Shown here: in pieces, positions 23,797 through 31,814 of the stretch
Layout of the letters: each line of letters opens with the position of its first letter
How positions within the stretch are numbered: position 1 is the first letter of the stretch
NCBI GenBank assembly: GCA_022072515.1
Contig: JAJVHT010000125.1
Location: 1-36,231, forward strand
Direction of reading: 5' to 3'
Source of the DNA: a bacterium
GTDB taxonomy: Bacteria; Zhuqueibacterota; Zhuqueibacteria; Zhuqueibacterales; Zhuqueibacteraceae
Length of the DNA: 36,231 bases
The notes under the pieces: model-generated
Database searches by the model: none
The model's input: the letters and a program-made list of their open reading frames with translations, nothing else
Told to the model about the DNA's origin: nothing
Translations under genes and position numbers: made by a program

Positions 23797-24154
23797 AAAC
23801 CGGTTTTTCGATTATCCAAGCATCGGTAATGAAATTCATCGTCATCACACAACCTTTGAGCAGCCTGGTACCGATAGCCGGTTCTTCATCATCGGAAAGG
23901 ATAACAAAAAACCTGACGCTCCTCTCCGAACCAAATTATTTTGCCAACGGCGATAAGTTCTTGCTCCGATTCGCCACAGGAGTAAGAGACCTTGATATAA
24001 TCTTGGATTTCTTATTCGAAAACATCGGCTTGGTTGTAGGAGAGAGCAATTTCCCCATCAAATCCAGTGTCAACTAAAAATTCGAGATCGGCAAATTGAA
24101 AACAGACAAGACAATATGTGGGTAGCGCGAATGCGCAATTGTTCCCGCAATCAT
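23795..24154 (-). pseudogene. Retropepsin-like (clan AA) aspartic protease, decayed
   Basis: Reassembling three frames gives a recognisable single-domain aspartic protease. Frame A from ATG 24154 encodes MIAGTIAHSRYPHIVLSVF. After a shift near 24090, frame B gives DLEFLVDTGFDGEIALSYNQ with the catalytic DTG (Asp codon 24069-24071). An in-frame TAA at 24012-24014 interrupts it, then it continues EIQDYIKVSYSCGESEQELI and IIWFGEERQV. After another shift near 23893, frame C encodes DDEEPAIGTRLLKGCVMTMN and ends IIEKPV at 23795. The order and spacing match small bacterial clan AA proteases, which need dimerisation. Frame A has AGGGGA upstream, and the gene begins 10 bp after its intact neighbour. 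Confidence 0.72.
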
Positions 24155-24164
24155 TGAATTTCCC

Positions 24165-24467
24165 CTATAAACGTTTCCCATCCGATACGCCGGTTCCCCC
24201 AAAATGCACGATCGCTTTATACCCAATGCGTATGGTAAAAGGGATAATTCCCGGATATTTAGCTTTGATCGCTTGCACGGCTTCGCTATGATCAGGAGCC
24301 AAGGCGTAATCACCATTAGCAACATTGATCGAGATATATTCTCCCCAATGTTCCTGTTCAAGCCGTTCGCGCAAAGGTGCATAGAGGGCGTCAGCAGCTT
24401 TTCCGACTTCAGCGCGCTCTTCTTTGGTGGGCAGCCTTTTTCGCAGCGTTGCTGTTTCCGTGGGCAC
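24165..24467 (-). CDS. Small protein of unknown function, partner of the broken protease gene
   Basis: 100 aa, soluble, with a charged helical N-terminal half (LRKRLPTKEERAEVGKAADA) and a C-terminal part with alternating hydrophobics (YISINVANGDYALAPDH, then FTIRIGYKAIVHFGG). I recall small proteins with this kind of GxYxxINxxxGDY...GY pattern next to clan AA proteases in other bacteria, but give no family name. The start is GTG at 24467; AGAAGGA abuts the start codon with no spacer, which is odd. No membrane helix or signal peptide. The pair layout (small upstream gene, protease 10 bp later) resembles a two-gene module. Seems intact. Confidence 0.65.
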   Translation of the reverse strand: MPTETATLRKRLPTKEERAEVGKAADALYAPLRERLEQEHWGEYISINVANGDYALAPDHSEAVQAIKAKYPGIIPFTIRIGYKAIVHFGGTGVSDGKRL

Positions 24468-24594
24468 TCCTTCTGAGATTATGTATCAAACTGCTCAAAT
24501 GCATCCAATTTTCTCGCGAAAGTCAAGATTTAGTAAGTGAACAGCCGGCCCGGGCTCGCCGATATACGACAACGCCGCGTAAGATAAATTTTCA

Positions 24595-24623
24595 TTGCAT
24601 TTTAATTCCTATGCGCGTATATT
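24595..24623 (+). promoter_or_regulatory. Sigma70-type promoter of yggS
   Basis: TTGCAT (24595-24600), 17 bases, TATATT (24618-24623); identical hexamers and spacing to the pdxA promoter. The start codon at 24660 is about 30 bases after the expected transcription start. Confidence 0.65.
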
Positions 24624-24659
24624 TTTTGATTGGGAAAAAGTTGACGGACGGCATGTAAA

Positions 24660-25376
24660 ATGACTCTGCCAACAGCAGAAATCCGCACACGCATTGAAGT
24701 GATTCGCCGCCGTATCGCCGTGGCCTGTGAGCGCGCCGGCCGCGACCCGCAAGAAGTGACGCTGATGGCCGTGACGAAAACCGTGCCGCCGGAGGCGATC
24801 AAAGCGGCGGGCGCCGCCGGGATCGTGGTTTTTGGCGAAAACCGCGTACAGGAAGCGGCGGCCAAGCTCTCACCGGCTTTTCTGCAGGAAGTTGGCGACA
24901 CGGCGCAATGGCATTTGATCGGACATTTGCAAACGAACAAAGTTAAAAAAGCGCTCGAGCTTTTTCAGGTCATTCAATCCGTCGACAGTCTGCGCCTCGC
25001 CGAAACATTGCAACGTCAAGCCGCGGTTTTGCCAAAAACAATCGAAGTTTTTCTCGAAATCAATACCTCGGGTGAAGCCGCCAAGTTCGGTGTGCCGCCG
25101 GAACAAGCAGTGGCGCTCGCCCAAGCAGTGGCGGCGCTGCCCAATTTGCAATTGACCGGCTTGATGACCATTGGCGCCTTGACTGATAATCCGGACACCA
25201 TCCGGCGCGGTTTTCGACAGTTGCGTGATTTGCGGGCGGAAATCACGGCGATGAATTTATCCGGCGTCAAGCTGCGGCATCTGTCCATGGGAATGACGGA
25301 TGATTTCGAGCTGGCGATTGCCGAAGGCTCGACGATGGTGCGGATGGGCCGCGCGATTTTTGGCGACCGCGGCTGA
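24660..25376 (+). CDS. yggS: PLP homeostasis protein, YggS family
   Basis: Pyridoxal-phosphate-binding TIM-barrel protein of the YggS/PLPBP family, involved in vitamin B6 and amino-acid balance, with no proven catalytic reaction. Seen: AVTKTVP with the PLP lysine Lys40, FGENRVQEA, WHLIGHLQTNKVK, INTSGEAAKFGV, GLMTIG, and HLSMGMTDDFELAIAEGSTMVRMGRAIFG is spread over the C-terminal phosphate site. 238 aa is typical. It is followed by divIVA after 80 bp; the yggS-divIVA neighbourhood is known from Gram-positive division clusters, where sepF usually lies between. Confidence 0.94.
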   Translation: MTLPTAEIRTRIEVIRRRIAVACERAGRDPQEVTLMAVTKTVPPEAIKAAGAAGIVVFGENRVQEAAAKLSPAFLQEVGDTAQWHLIGHLQTNKVKKALELFQVIQSVDSLRLAETLQRQAAVLPKTIEVFLEINTSGEAAKFGVPPEQAVALAQAVAALPNLQLTGLMTIGALTDNPDTIRRGFRQLRDLRAEITAMNLSGVKLRHLSMGMTDDFELAIAEGSTMVRMGRAIFGDRG

Positions 25377-25456
25377 CAAATCCCGGCAACCGAGTGCCCG
25401 CGCGTCGGCAAAGCGCGCCGACTGACGCTATATATATTTTCTTACGGAGGACGGTT

Positions 25457-26209
25457 TTGCGACTGACACCGCTCGATATTAAAAAGCAGGAATTCAAGCG
25501 CCAGATGCGCGGCTACGATCCGGAAGAGGTGAACACCTTTCTCGAAATGGTTGCCGAAGAGTTTGAAGCCCTGCACCGCGAAAAAAATCGGTTGGAAGAC
25601 GAGACGCTCAAGCTGCGCACCCAACTGCACGATTATCAGGAAGTGGAACGCACGCTCAAGCAAACGCTGATGAATGCGCAGGAGTCGATGCAACTCTCCC
25701 GCGACAATTCGAAACGCGAGGCCGATTTGGTTTTGCGCGAAGCGGAGTTGCAAGCGGAAAAGATTGTGACCGACGCCAGGAAGCGCCTGGCCGAGCTTAA
25801 AAACGAATTGTTGGTGGTGCGCGCGCAAAAAGATTCTTTTGCGCGGCGTTTGCGCCATCTGTTGGAAAGCCAGCTCGAGTTGATCGGCGTTTTGGAATTG
25901 GACGATTTGGGATTTGGCGAAACCGAACATCGGGACAATACGCCTCCGGCTAAAGAACCACCTGTGAGACAAGTTCCGCCCGTGCGGCCGCCAGTACAAG
26001 AGGCGACGCGCCCTACGAATGTGGGTGCAGTGCCGCCGCGCGGCACGACCAATTTGCGCCGCACGGAGGTCAATATGCCGCCGGCCAATACGCCACGGCC
26101 AACCGCCGTGCCAGCAGGCCCGGCCACCCGCGAAGCCGTTAAAGACAAAGCCGGCAATTTACCGGATGGAAAAAAAGAGCCGAAAATTTCCGATCATTTT
26201 ATTACGTAA
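25457..26209 (+). CDS. divIVA: DivIVA-domain coiled-coil protein
   Basis: The N-terminal LTPLDIKKQEFKRQMRGYDP and EEVNTFLEMVAEEFEAL are the DivIVA lipid-binding/coiled-coil start; a long coiled coil runs to about residue 145 (SKREADLVLREAELQAEKI within it). Residues about 160-250 are a Pro-rich, low-complexity tail ending KKEPKISDHFIT. DivIVA proteins sense negative membrane curvature and recruit division or growth proteins. Start: TTG at 25457 directly after GGAGGACGGTT, clearly preferred over an upstream in-frame ATG at 25394. An extra -10-like TATATA lies just before. The Pro-rich tail is species-specific. Confidence 0.88.
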   Translation: MRLTPLDIKKQEFKRQMRGYDPEEVNTFLEMVAEEFEALHREKNRLEDETLKLRTQLHDYQEVERTLKQTLMNAQESMQLSRDNSKREADLVLREAELQAEKIVTDARKRLAELKNELLVVRAQKDSFARRLRHLLESQLELIGVLELDDLGFGETEHRDNTPPAKEPPVRQVPPVRPPVQEATRPTNVGAVPPRGTTNLRRTEVNMPPANTPRPTAVPAGPATREAVKDKAGNLPDGKKEPKISDHFIT

Positions 26210-26336
26210 ATAAAGTTTTTTAATAGGACTGCACTTTCGCGCCATTTTTGTTTGGCGAAGGTGTGCTACAACTTAGGATTCCTTTGACTGCTTGCAGGCT
26301 GCCGAAGGATAACTTCTACAACACGAGGACAGCATC

Positions 26337-26843
26337 ATGGCGAAGTCATTCTTCATCGGGTTTTGTATTTTTGCGCTTTTGTCAACTGGTTGTGCTTCGC
26401 GTTTGCCGATGATGGACGAAGTGGGCAAACCGTTAACCCAAGAGGAAGTCAACCAAAAACGGTCGAATAAAAACTTTTTGTTGTTCACGGTGGGCGGCGG
26501 CGCGTTGAGTTTCGGCGCGAGTTTTTTTGCCGGCGCGTTGCTGGACCGCAATGCGAACGGTGACGATCACACCAAATTGTGGGCGATCACCGGCGCCGGC
26601 ACCGTCCTCGGCACGGTGTTGTTTGCGCACAATGGCCGCGTTCGCGATTACAATCTGGCGGTGGAAGCCGTCAAAGATTCGCGCAAGGAATCGGCCAGCA
26701 GCGACATCGTGCAAGAACAGGAAAGGCAAAAGCAACTCGCCGCAGAGAAACAGAAGCTTGAGGATGAGCGCAAAAAGCAGGAAGCCGAACGCGAGCGTTT
26801 GATGGAAGAAATTCGCAAGAAGCAAGCGCAGAAAAAACCGTAG
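26337..26843 (+). CDS. Lipoprotein with C-terminal coiled coil, function unknown
   Basis: 168 aa. Signal peptide MAKSFFIGFCIFALLS with lipobox STGC (Cys19). Two hydrophobic, Gly-rich stretches follow (FLLFTVGGGALSFGASFFAG and AITGAGTVLGTVLFA), which may form a membrane hairpin. The last 60 residues are a charged coiled coil of Lys/Glu/Gln (EQERQKQLAAEKQKLEDERK and on). No family recognised. The layout suggests an outer-membrane or inner-membrane anchored structural protein. Preceded by a 128-bp gap with no strong promoter seen. Confidence 0.75.
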   Translation: MAKSFFIGFCIFALLSTGCASRLPMMDEVGKPLTQEEVNQKRSNKNFLLFTVGGGALSFGASFFAGALLDRNANGDDHTKLWAITGAGTVLGTVLFAHNGRVRDYNLAVEAVKDSRKESASSDIVQEQERQKQLAAEKQKLEDERKKQEAERERLMEEIRKKQAQKKP

Positions 26844-26865
26844 CGTTTTTTTCGGCTGTATAGAT

Positions 26866-26932
26866 GTCATTCTGGAAGAATCCTTTTCCATGCAGCACCG
26901 ATCTTGGGTTCAAAAGGTTCTTCCAGAATGAC
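26866..26932. repeat. 67-bp palindromic repeat
   Basis: GTCATTCTGGAAGAA (26866-26880) is perfectly inverted at 26918-26932; the stem continues with CCTTTT/AAAAGG after a one-base bulge, leaving a loop of about 24 bases. This GTCATTCTGGAAGAA head is of the kind found in scattered intergenic REP-like repeats. It lies just upstream of the purine nucleoside phosphorylase gene. Confidence 0.75.
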
Positions 26933-26994
26933 CGTTAGCGAGTTGTCGCCGCGAGGTTGTTGTCATATTTATCAGGAAAGGGAGAGTTCCACGC

Positions 26995-27816
26995 ATGAGT
27001 GAGCTGCGCCAGCAGATTCAGGAAGCCACGGATGTGCTTCGCCAAAAAAATCGCCTCGCGCCGGAAATCGGCGTCATTCTCGGCACCGGCCTCGGCGGCT
27101 TGGCGGACGAGATTGAGAAAGAAGCCGTTATTCCCTACACCGAAATTCCCCATTTCCCCGTCTCCACGGTTGAAAGCCATGCTGGGCGTTTGATCTTTGG
27201 CCATCTCGGCGGCAAGCGCGTCATGGCCATGCAAGGCCGGTTTCATTATTACGAGGGCTATAACATGAAGCAAATCACCTTTCCGGTGCGCGTCATGAAA
27301 GCTCTCGGCTGCCACACGCTTGTTGTCTCCAATGCCTGCGGCGGACTCAATCCGCTCTTCACTCCCGGCGATTTGATGATCATCACCGATCATATCAATT
27401 TGCTTGGCGACAATCCGTTGATTGGGCCCAACGACGATACACTGGGCCCGCGCTTTCCAGACATGTCCGAGCCGTACACGAAATCGCTGATCGCCCTGGC
27501 TGAGCAAGTCGCATTGGCCGAAAAAATACGCGTGCAAAAAGGCGTTTATGTCGCACTCTCCGGGCCGAATTTGGAAACGCGCGCCGAATACCGTTTTCTC
27601 CGCACCATCGGCGCCGACGTCGTCGGCATGAGCACTGCGCCGGAAGTCATTGTCGCGGTGCATGCGAGCATGCGTGTGCTTGGCATCTCGGTGATCACCG
27701 ACTCGTGTTTGCCGGATGCGCTGGAAGCCGTGGACATCGCCAAAATTCTTAAAATCGCCGGCGAAGCCGAGCCGAAGCTGACCAAGCTGATGAAAAAAGT
27801 GATCGAAAAAATGTAA
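26995..27816 (+). CDS. Purine nucleoside phosphorylase, trimeric class
   Basis: Phosphorolysis of purine nucleosides to base and ribose-1-phosphate in salvage. Seen: [33 protein letters not shown] (phosphate site), [46 protein letters not shown] and [12 protein letters not shown]. These place it in the PunA/human PNP class rather than hexameric DeoD. At the base-binding loop it has Asp236 (SVITDSC) where mammalian trimeric enzymes use Asn, so base preference may differ. 273 aa is standard. Palindromic repeats flank the gene on both sides. Confidence 0.92.
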   Translation: MSELRQQIQEATDVLRQKNRLAPEIGVILGTGLGGLADEIEKEAVIPYTEIPHFPVSTVESHAGRLIFGHLGGKRVMAMQGRFHYYEGYNMKQITFPVRVMKALGCHTLVVSNACGGLNPLFTPGDLMIITDHINLLGDNPLIGPNDDTLGPRFPDMSEPYTKSLIALAEQVALAEKIRVQKGVYVALSGPNLETRAEYRFLRTIGADVVGMSTAPEVIVAVHASMRVLGISVITDSCLPDALEAVDIAKILKIAGEAEPKLTKLMKKVIEKM

Positions 27817-27840
27817 TCCCGTTATAGTGCTAAATGACAA

Positions 27841-27920
27841 TTGCTATTGCGAGCGTGGCAGGAAATCTGCGGGAAGGCGTTTCTCCCGACAGATTCATCG
27901 CTGCGGTCGTAATGACAGCA
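27841..27920. repeat. 80-bp imperfect palindromic repeat
   Basis: Core stem AATCTG-CGGGA (27864-27874) pairs with TCCCG-A-CAGATT (27884-27895) with one bulged base. The outer arms TTGCTATTGCGAGCG and CGGTCGTAATGACAGCA are related in inverted order. The ATTGCGAGCG...AATCT pattern is that of a common intergenic palindrome family. It lies between the phosphorylase gene and ileS. Confidence 0.65.
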
Positions 27921-27929
27921 TGGTTCTAA

Positions 27930-27964
27930 CTTGACATTGTCAAGATTTTGAGTTAGCGTATTCT
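27930..27964 (+). promoter_or_regulatory. Promoter of ileS with an embedded inverted repeat
   Basis: TTGTCA (27937-27942), 16 bases, TATTCT (27959-27964). The -35 box is part of the perfect palindrome CTTGAC-ATT-GTCAAG (27930-27944), which could be a repressor operator. A second choice of -35, TTGACA at 27931, gives 22-base spacing to the same -10. No T-box leader is visible before the ATG at 27999. Confidence 0.5.
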
Positions 27965-27998
27965 AAAAATTTATCTTCGGACGCAAAGGCACTTTAGG

Positions 27999-30900
27999 AT
28001 GTTCAAACCATTTCCACAACACCTCAACCTGCCGGTTGTTGAAAAAGAAGTTTTAGATTTCTGGAAAGCCCAGAACATTTTTCAAAAAAGCGTCGCTTCT
28101 CGCGATGTGAAGCGTTCCTTCGTTTTTTATGACGGCCCTCCCACCGCGAATGGCCGACCCGGCATTCACCACGTCATCTCGCGCATCATCAAGGATTTTG
28201 CCTGCCGCCTCAAAACCATGCAAGGCTATCGCGTCGAGCGCAAAGCCGGCTGGGATACGCACGGCCTGCCGGTGGAAATCGAAGTGGAGAAAAAACTCGG
28301 CTTCACCCGCAAAGATCAAATCGTTGAATACGGCGTGGACAAATTTAATGCCCTCTGCCGCGAGAGCGTCTGGACCTTCAAGCAAGTTTGGGATGAATCG
28401 ACAGAGCGCATTGCGTATTGGGTCGATCTGGAGCATCCGTACATCACTTATGAAAATAATTATCTCGAAAGCGTCTGGTGGATTCTCAAAGAGTTTTGGA
28501 AAAAAAATCTGCTCTATCTCGGCCACAAGATCGTGCCGTATTGCCCGCGTTGCGAAACGGCGTTGTCGAGCCACGAGCTGTCGCTCGGTTATGATGAGGT
28601 TGAAGACCCCTCGATTTATGTGAAGATGCCGCTGCAGAATGAGCCGGACACTTTTTTTCTGGTGTGGACGACCACACCGTGGACGCTGATTTCCAACGTG
28701 GCGCTCGCTTTGCATACCGGCGTCGATTATGTCAAGGTTTTGCATCGCGGCGAGAAACTTATTCTGGCGGAAGCGCGTTTGAGTGTGTTGGACGGTGAAT
28801 ATGAAATTCTGGAAAGGAAAAAAGGCCGCGAGCTGGAAAACCTCGCTTACCAGCCGCTCTTCACCTTTTGCAAAATCGATCGCCGCGCCTATTACACCGT
28901 GCTCGGCGATTTCGTGACGATTGAAGACGGTTCCGGCATCGTGCACATGGCGCCGGCGTTCGGCGAAGATGACTATCAAACCGGGCGGCGGTATGACTTG
29001 CCGGTTTTGCAGCCCATCGACAAAAGCGGGCGCTTCACTGACGAGGTGACGCCGTGGAAGGGCAAATTCGTCAAAGACGCCGATCCCGAAATCATGGCGC
29101 AGCTCAAAAACACTGGCCGGCTTTATAAAGTCGAGAAATATCGGCACAGCTATCCGCATTGCTGGCGCTGCAAATCGCCGCTGTTGTATTACGCCAAAAA
29201 ATCGTGGTACATTCGCACCAGCGAGCACAAAGAGCGGCTCGTGAAGCTCAATGAAATGATCAAGTGGTATCCGCCCGAAGTCGGCGCCGGCCGTTTTGGC
29301 GAATGGCTCAACAACAATGTCGACTGGGCGCTCTCCCGCGATCGTTTTTGGGGCACGCCGCTGCCGATTTGGTTGTGCGACCAATGCGAGGCCAAAGAAT
29401 GCATCGGCAGCATGGCAGAGTTGAAGCAACGCAGCGGCAAAGATTTGGCGGATTTGCACAAGCCGTACATTGACGAGGTGACGTGGCGTTGCGCGAGTTG
29501 CACCGGCACGATGCGCCGCACGCCGGAAGTGATCGACGTTTGGTTCGATTCCGGCGCGATGCCGATCGCTCAATGGCATTACCCCTTTGAAAATCAGGAT
29601 ATCTTTCAGCGCAGTTTTCCGGCAGATTTCATTTGCGAAGGCATCGATCAAACGCGCGGCTGGTTTTATTCCTTGCTGGCGATAGCGGGGCTGCTTTTCG
29701 ATAAACCCTGTTTTCGCCATTGCGTGGTGAATGAGTTGGTGTTGGACAAAGACGGCAAAAAAATGTCCAAATCGGTCGGCAATACCGTCGATCCTTTCAA
29801 GATTATTGAACAATATGGCGCCGATCCGCTGCGCTGGTATTTGCTGACCAACAGTCAGGTGTGGGTGCCGACACGATTCGATGAAGAAGGCGTGAAGGAA
29901 ACCGTTGGCAAATTTTTCGGCACGCTGCTCAACACCTACGCATTTTTTGCGATGTACGCTAATATTGACAAATTTCAGTTTCGCGGCCACACCATCCCGT
30001 TCGACCAGCGCCCGGAAATCGACCGCTGGCTGCTCTCGGGATTGAATCGTCTGGTGGCGCGGGCAGAAGAAATGTACAATCGTTACGAGGTGACGCGCGG
30101 CGCGCGGGCGATTAACGATTTCGTGCTCGATGATCTCTCGAATTGGTATGTCCGGCGTTGCCGGCGCCGCTTCTGGAAATCCGAGATGGGCGCGGACAAG
30201 CAATCGGCCTATGAAACGCTGTATCATGTTTTGTTGACCATCAGCAAGCTGATCGCGCCGGTGGCGCCGTTCATCGCCGAAGCGCTTTATCGCCGCCTGG
30301 TCGAGGCCGAGGTTAGCGCGGTGGCCAATCAAGAAAGTGTGCATCTTGATGCCTTTCCGAGCGCCACCCATGCGGCATTTCAGTTCCGCGAAAACGATCT
30401 TGAAGAAAAGATGAACCTGGTGCGCGACATTGTCGTGTCCGGCCGCGCGCTGCGCAATGCCAAATCGCTCAAAGTCCGGCAACCCTTGCGACAGCTTTTT
30501 GTGGTGGTGAACGACGAGCAAAAGCGAAAGGCGTTGCTGGCGGGAGCCAATTTAATCAAAGAAGAGTTGAATATAAAGGCCGTGGAATTGATCGCGAACA
30601 CCGACGCGCTGATGATTCCACGCGCCGAACCGATTTTCAAAGCGCTCGGCCCCAAGTTTGGCAAAAAGGCCAACGCCGTGGCGGACGCCATTCGTCAATT
30701 ATCTCCGGAGCAGATGCGCCAGCTCGAAGCCCAGGGCTCGCTGGCGTTGACGCTACAAGGCGAAACGCTTACGCTCAACCAAGATGACGTCCGCGTGAAG
30801 GCCGAGCAAGCTCCGGGCTTGGCGGTCTCGACGGCCGGCGAGTGGACGCTGGCGCTCGACACGAATATAGACGAAGCCTTGCTGCACGAAGGTTTGGCGC

Positions 30901-31145
30901 GCGAGTTTATCAATCGCGTGCAAAATATGCGGAAGGACGCCGGTTTCGATGTCATCGACCGGATTCGAATTTACTACGAGGCCTCGGACGTGCTGCATCA
31001 CGCGCTCCAACAGGCGGCGGCGTACGTGCAAACTGAAGCACTCGCTGAAGCGTTGGAACGCGACGGTGTGGCCAAGCCGGATACATATCGCGCAGAATGG
31101 GATATCAACGGCGACAAGACGATCATCAGCATTGAGCGAGTTTAG
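27999..31145 (+). CDS. ileS: Isoleucyl-tRNA synthetase, IleRS2-like, with swapped GxHH signature
   Basis: Class Ia synthetase charging tRNA-Ile. Seen: FYDGPPTANGRPGIHH (43-58), GWDTHGLPVE, the CP1 editing domain (TTTPWTLISNVAL and GSGIVHMAPAFGEDDY), DVWFDSGAMP, FICEGIDQTRGWFYSLL, KMSKS at 588-592, and a C-terminal anticodon-binding domain and extension. 1048 aa and the sequence style fit the eukaryote-like type 2 enzyme. The HIGH motif is GIHH (Gly55-Ile56-His57-His58): positions 1 and 3 of HxGH are exchanged. A subset of IleRS2 with this GxHH form has been described as hyper-resistant to mupirocin; whether it holds here is inference. It heads the ileS, dksA-like, lspA, rluD series. Confidence 0.95.
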   Translation: MFKPFPQHLNLPVVEKEVLDFWKAQNIFQKSVASRDVKRSFVFYDGPPTANGRPGIHHVISRIIKDFACRLKTMQGYRVERKAGWDTHGLPVEIEVEKKLGFTRKDQIVEYGVDKFNALCRESVWTFKQVWDESTERIAYWVDLEHPYITYENNYLESVWWILKEFWKKNLLYLGHKIVPYCPRCETALSSHELSLGYDEVEDPSIYVKMPLQNEPDTFFLVWTTTPWTLISNVALALHTGVDYVKVLHRGEKLILAEARLSVLDGEYEILERKKGRELENLAYQPLFTFCKIDRRAYYTVLGDFVTIEDGSGIVHMAPAFGEDDYQTGRRYDLPVLQPIDKSGRFTDEVTPWKGKFVKDADPEIMAQLKNTGRLYKVEKYRHSYPHCWRCKSPLLYYAKKSWYIRTSEHKERLVKLNEMIKWYPPEVGAGRFGEWLNNNVDWALSRDRFWGTPLPIWLCDQCEAKECIGSMAELKQRSGKDLADLHKPYIDEVTWRCASCTGTMRRTPEVIDVWFDSGAMPIAQWHYPFENQDIFQRSFPADFICEGIDQTRGWFYSLLAIAGLLFDKPCFRHCVVNELVLDKDGKKMSKSVGNTVDPFKIIEQYGADPLRWYLLTNSQVWVPTRFDEEGVKETVGKFFGTLLNTYAFFAMYANIDKFQFRGHTIPFDQRPEIDRWLLSGLNRLVARAEEMYNRYEVTRGARAINDFVLDDLSNWYVRRCRRRFWKSEMGADKQSAYETLYHVLLTISKLIAPVAPFIAEALYRRLVEAEVSAVANQESVHLDAFPSATHAAFQFRENDLEEKMNLVRDIVVSGRALRNAKSLKVRQPLRQLFVVVNDEQKRKALLAGANLIKEELNIKAVELIANTDALMIPRAEPIFKALGPKFGKKANAVADAIRQLSPEQMRQLEAQGSLALTLQGETLTLNQDDVRVKAEQAPGLAVSTAGEWTLALDTNIDEALLHEGLAREFINRVQNMRKDAGFDVIDRIRIYYEASDVLHHALQQAAAYVQTEALAEALERDGVAKPDTYRAEWDINGDKTIISIERV

Positions 31146-31210
31146 GATTTAAAACGGTTTCCATTAAATGTGTTGCACATTTGGGGAATCGAACTAAAAA
31201 GGAGGGTTCA

Positions 31211-31624
31211 ATGCCTAACCCCAACCCCAGATTCACTCCGGAAGATCTCCGGAATTTCAAGCGCCTGCTCATCGAGCGGCGCGCTGAGTTGATGCAGGAA
31301 TTGGATGAATTCAAGAACGGCGGCAGCTCCAATACGATTAAGGAAGCCTCTGGCGAGAATTCGTCTTATGCCTTTCACATGGCCGATCTCGGCACCGATA
31401 CCAATGAGCGCGAGAAGGCTTATTATTTCGCCACCCGTGAAAATAAGCTCCTGAGCCGCATCAACCAGGCGCTGGAACGGGTGGAAAGCGGTCACTATGG
31501 CGAATGCCAGAGTTGCAGCCAACCCATTAGTCGTGAGCGGTTGGAAGCAGTGCCGCACGCGGTTCTTTGCATCACCTGTAAGGCCAATGAAGAAAAAGAG
31601 CCGTACAATGGTGAAATGGCCTGA
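31211..31624 (+). CDS. DksA/TraR-type zinc-finger protein
   Basis: 137 aa. Helical coiled-coil arm (about 8-95) followed by a four-Cys zinc finger: Cys99, Cys102, Cys120 and Cys123 (GECQSC ... VLCITC). DksA relatives bind RNA polymerase in the secondary channel and modulate initiation with ppGpp. The tip region reads MADLGTDTNERE, which differs from the DxxDxA of E. coli DksA, so strict DksA function is uncertain; it is closer to the TraR/YocK-like group. ATG at 31211 has AAGGAGGG eight bases upstream. The DksA-like gene next to lspA is a familiar order after ileS. Confidence 0.88.
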   Translation: MPNPNPRFTPEDLRNFKRLLIERRAELMQELDEFKNGGSSNTIKEASGENSSYAFHMADLGTDTNEREKAYYFATRENKLLSRINQALERVESGHYGECQSCSQPISRERLEAVPHAVLCITCKANEEKEPYNGEMA

Positions 31625-31648
31625 CCCCGGCTTGACAAAGACGGGGTC
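31623..31648. repeat. Hairpin at the end of the DksA-like gene
   Basis: GACCCCG (31623-31629), overlapping the stop codon, pairs perfectly with CGGGGTC (31642-31648). No T-tract follows, so it is an mRNA 3'-end or attenuating structure, not a clear terminator. The following 166 bp to lspA hold no ORF I can support. Confidence 0.45.
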
Positions 31649-31814
31649 GGACGCAATAGTTGCAGAATTTCTATTAGCGGAGGTCTCGGTTTGCGGTTAG
31701 AATTTGCGTCACGGCCAGGTGGTTGCTTCTTGGTGTTGGTCTTTTAAAGAAGCAGGCCTTTTAATGTTTGCAAGAAATTAACTTTTACGTTTTATCATTT
31801 ACGTTTTGTTTTTC

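Noticed and set aside
23829..24077. 82-aa plus-strand frame opposite the broken protease
   Set aside because: The minus strand shows the DTG protease pieces in order; the plus-strand frame has no family match and no ribosome site.
26215..26275. Possible terminator after divIVA
   Set aside because: The TTCG/CGAA stem is short and interrupted and no T-tract follows it; the T-run lies inside the loop.
28053..30521. 822-aa open frame antisense to ileS
   Set aside because: No recognisable domain; His/Arg/Phe-rich composition is the mirror of ileS codon use, and IleRS motifs on the plus strand are unambiguous.
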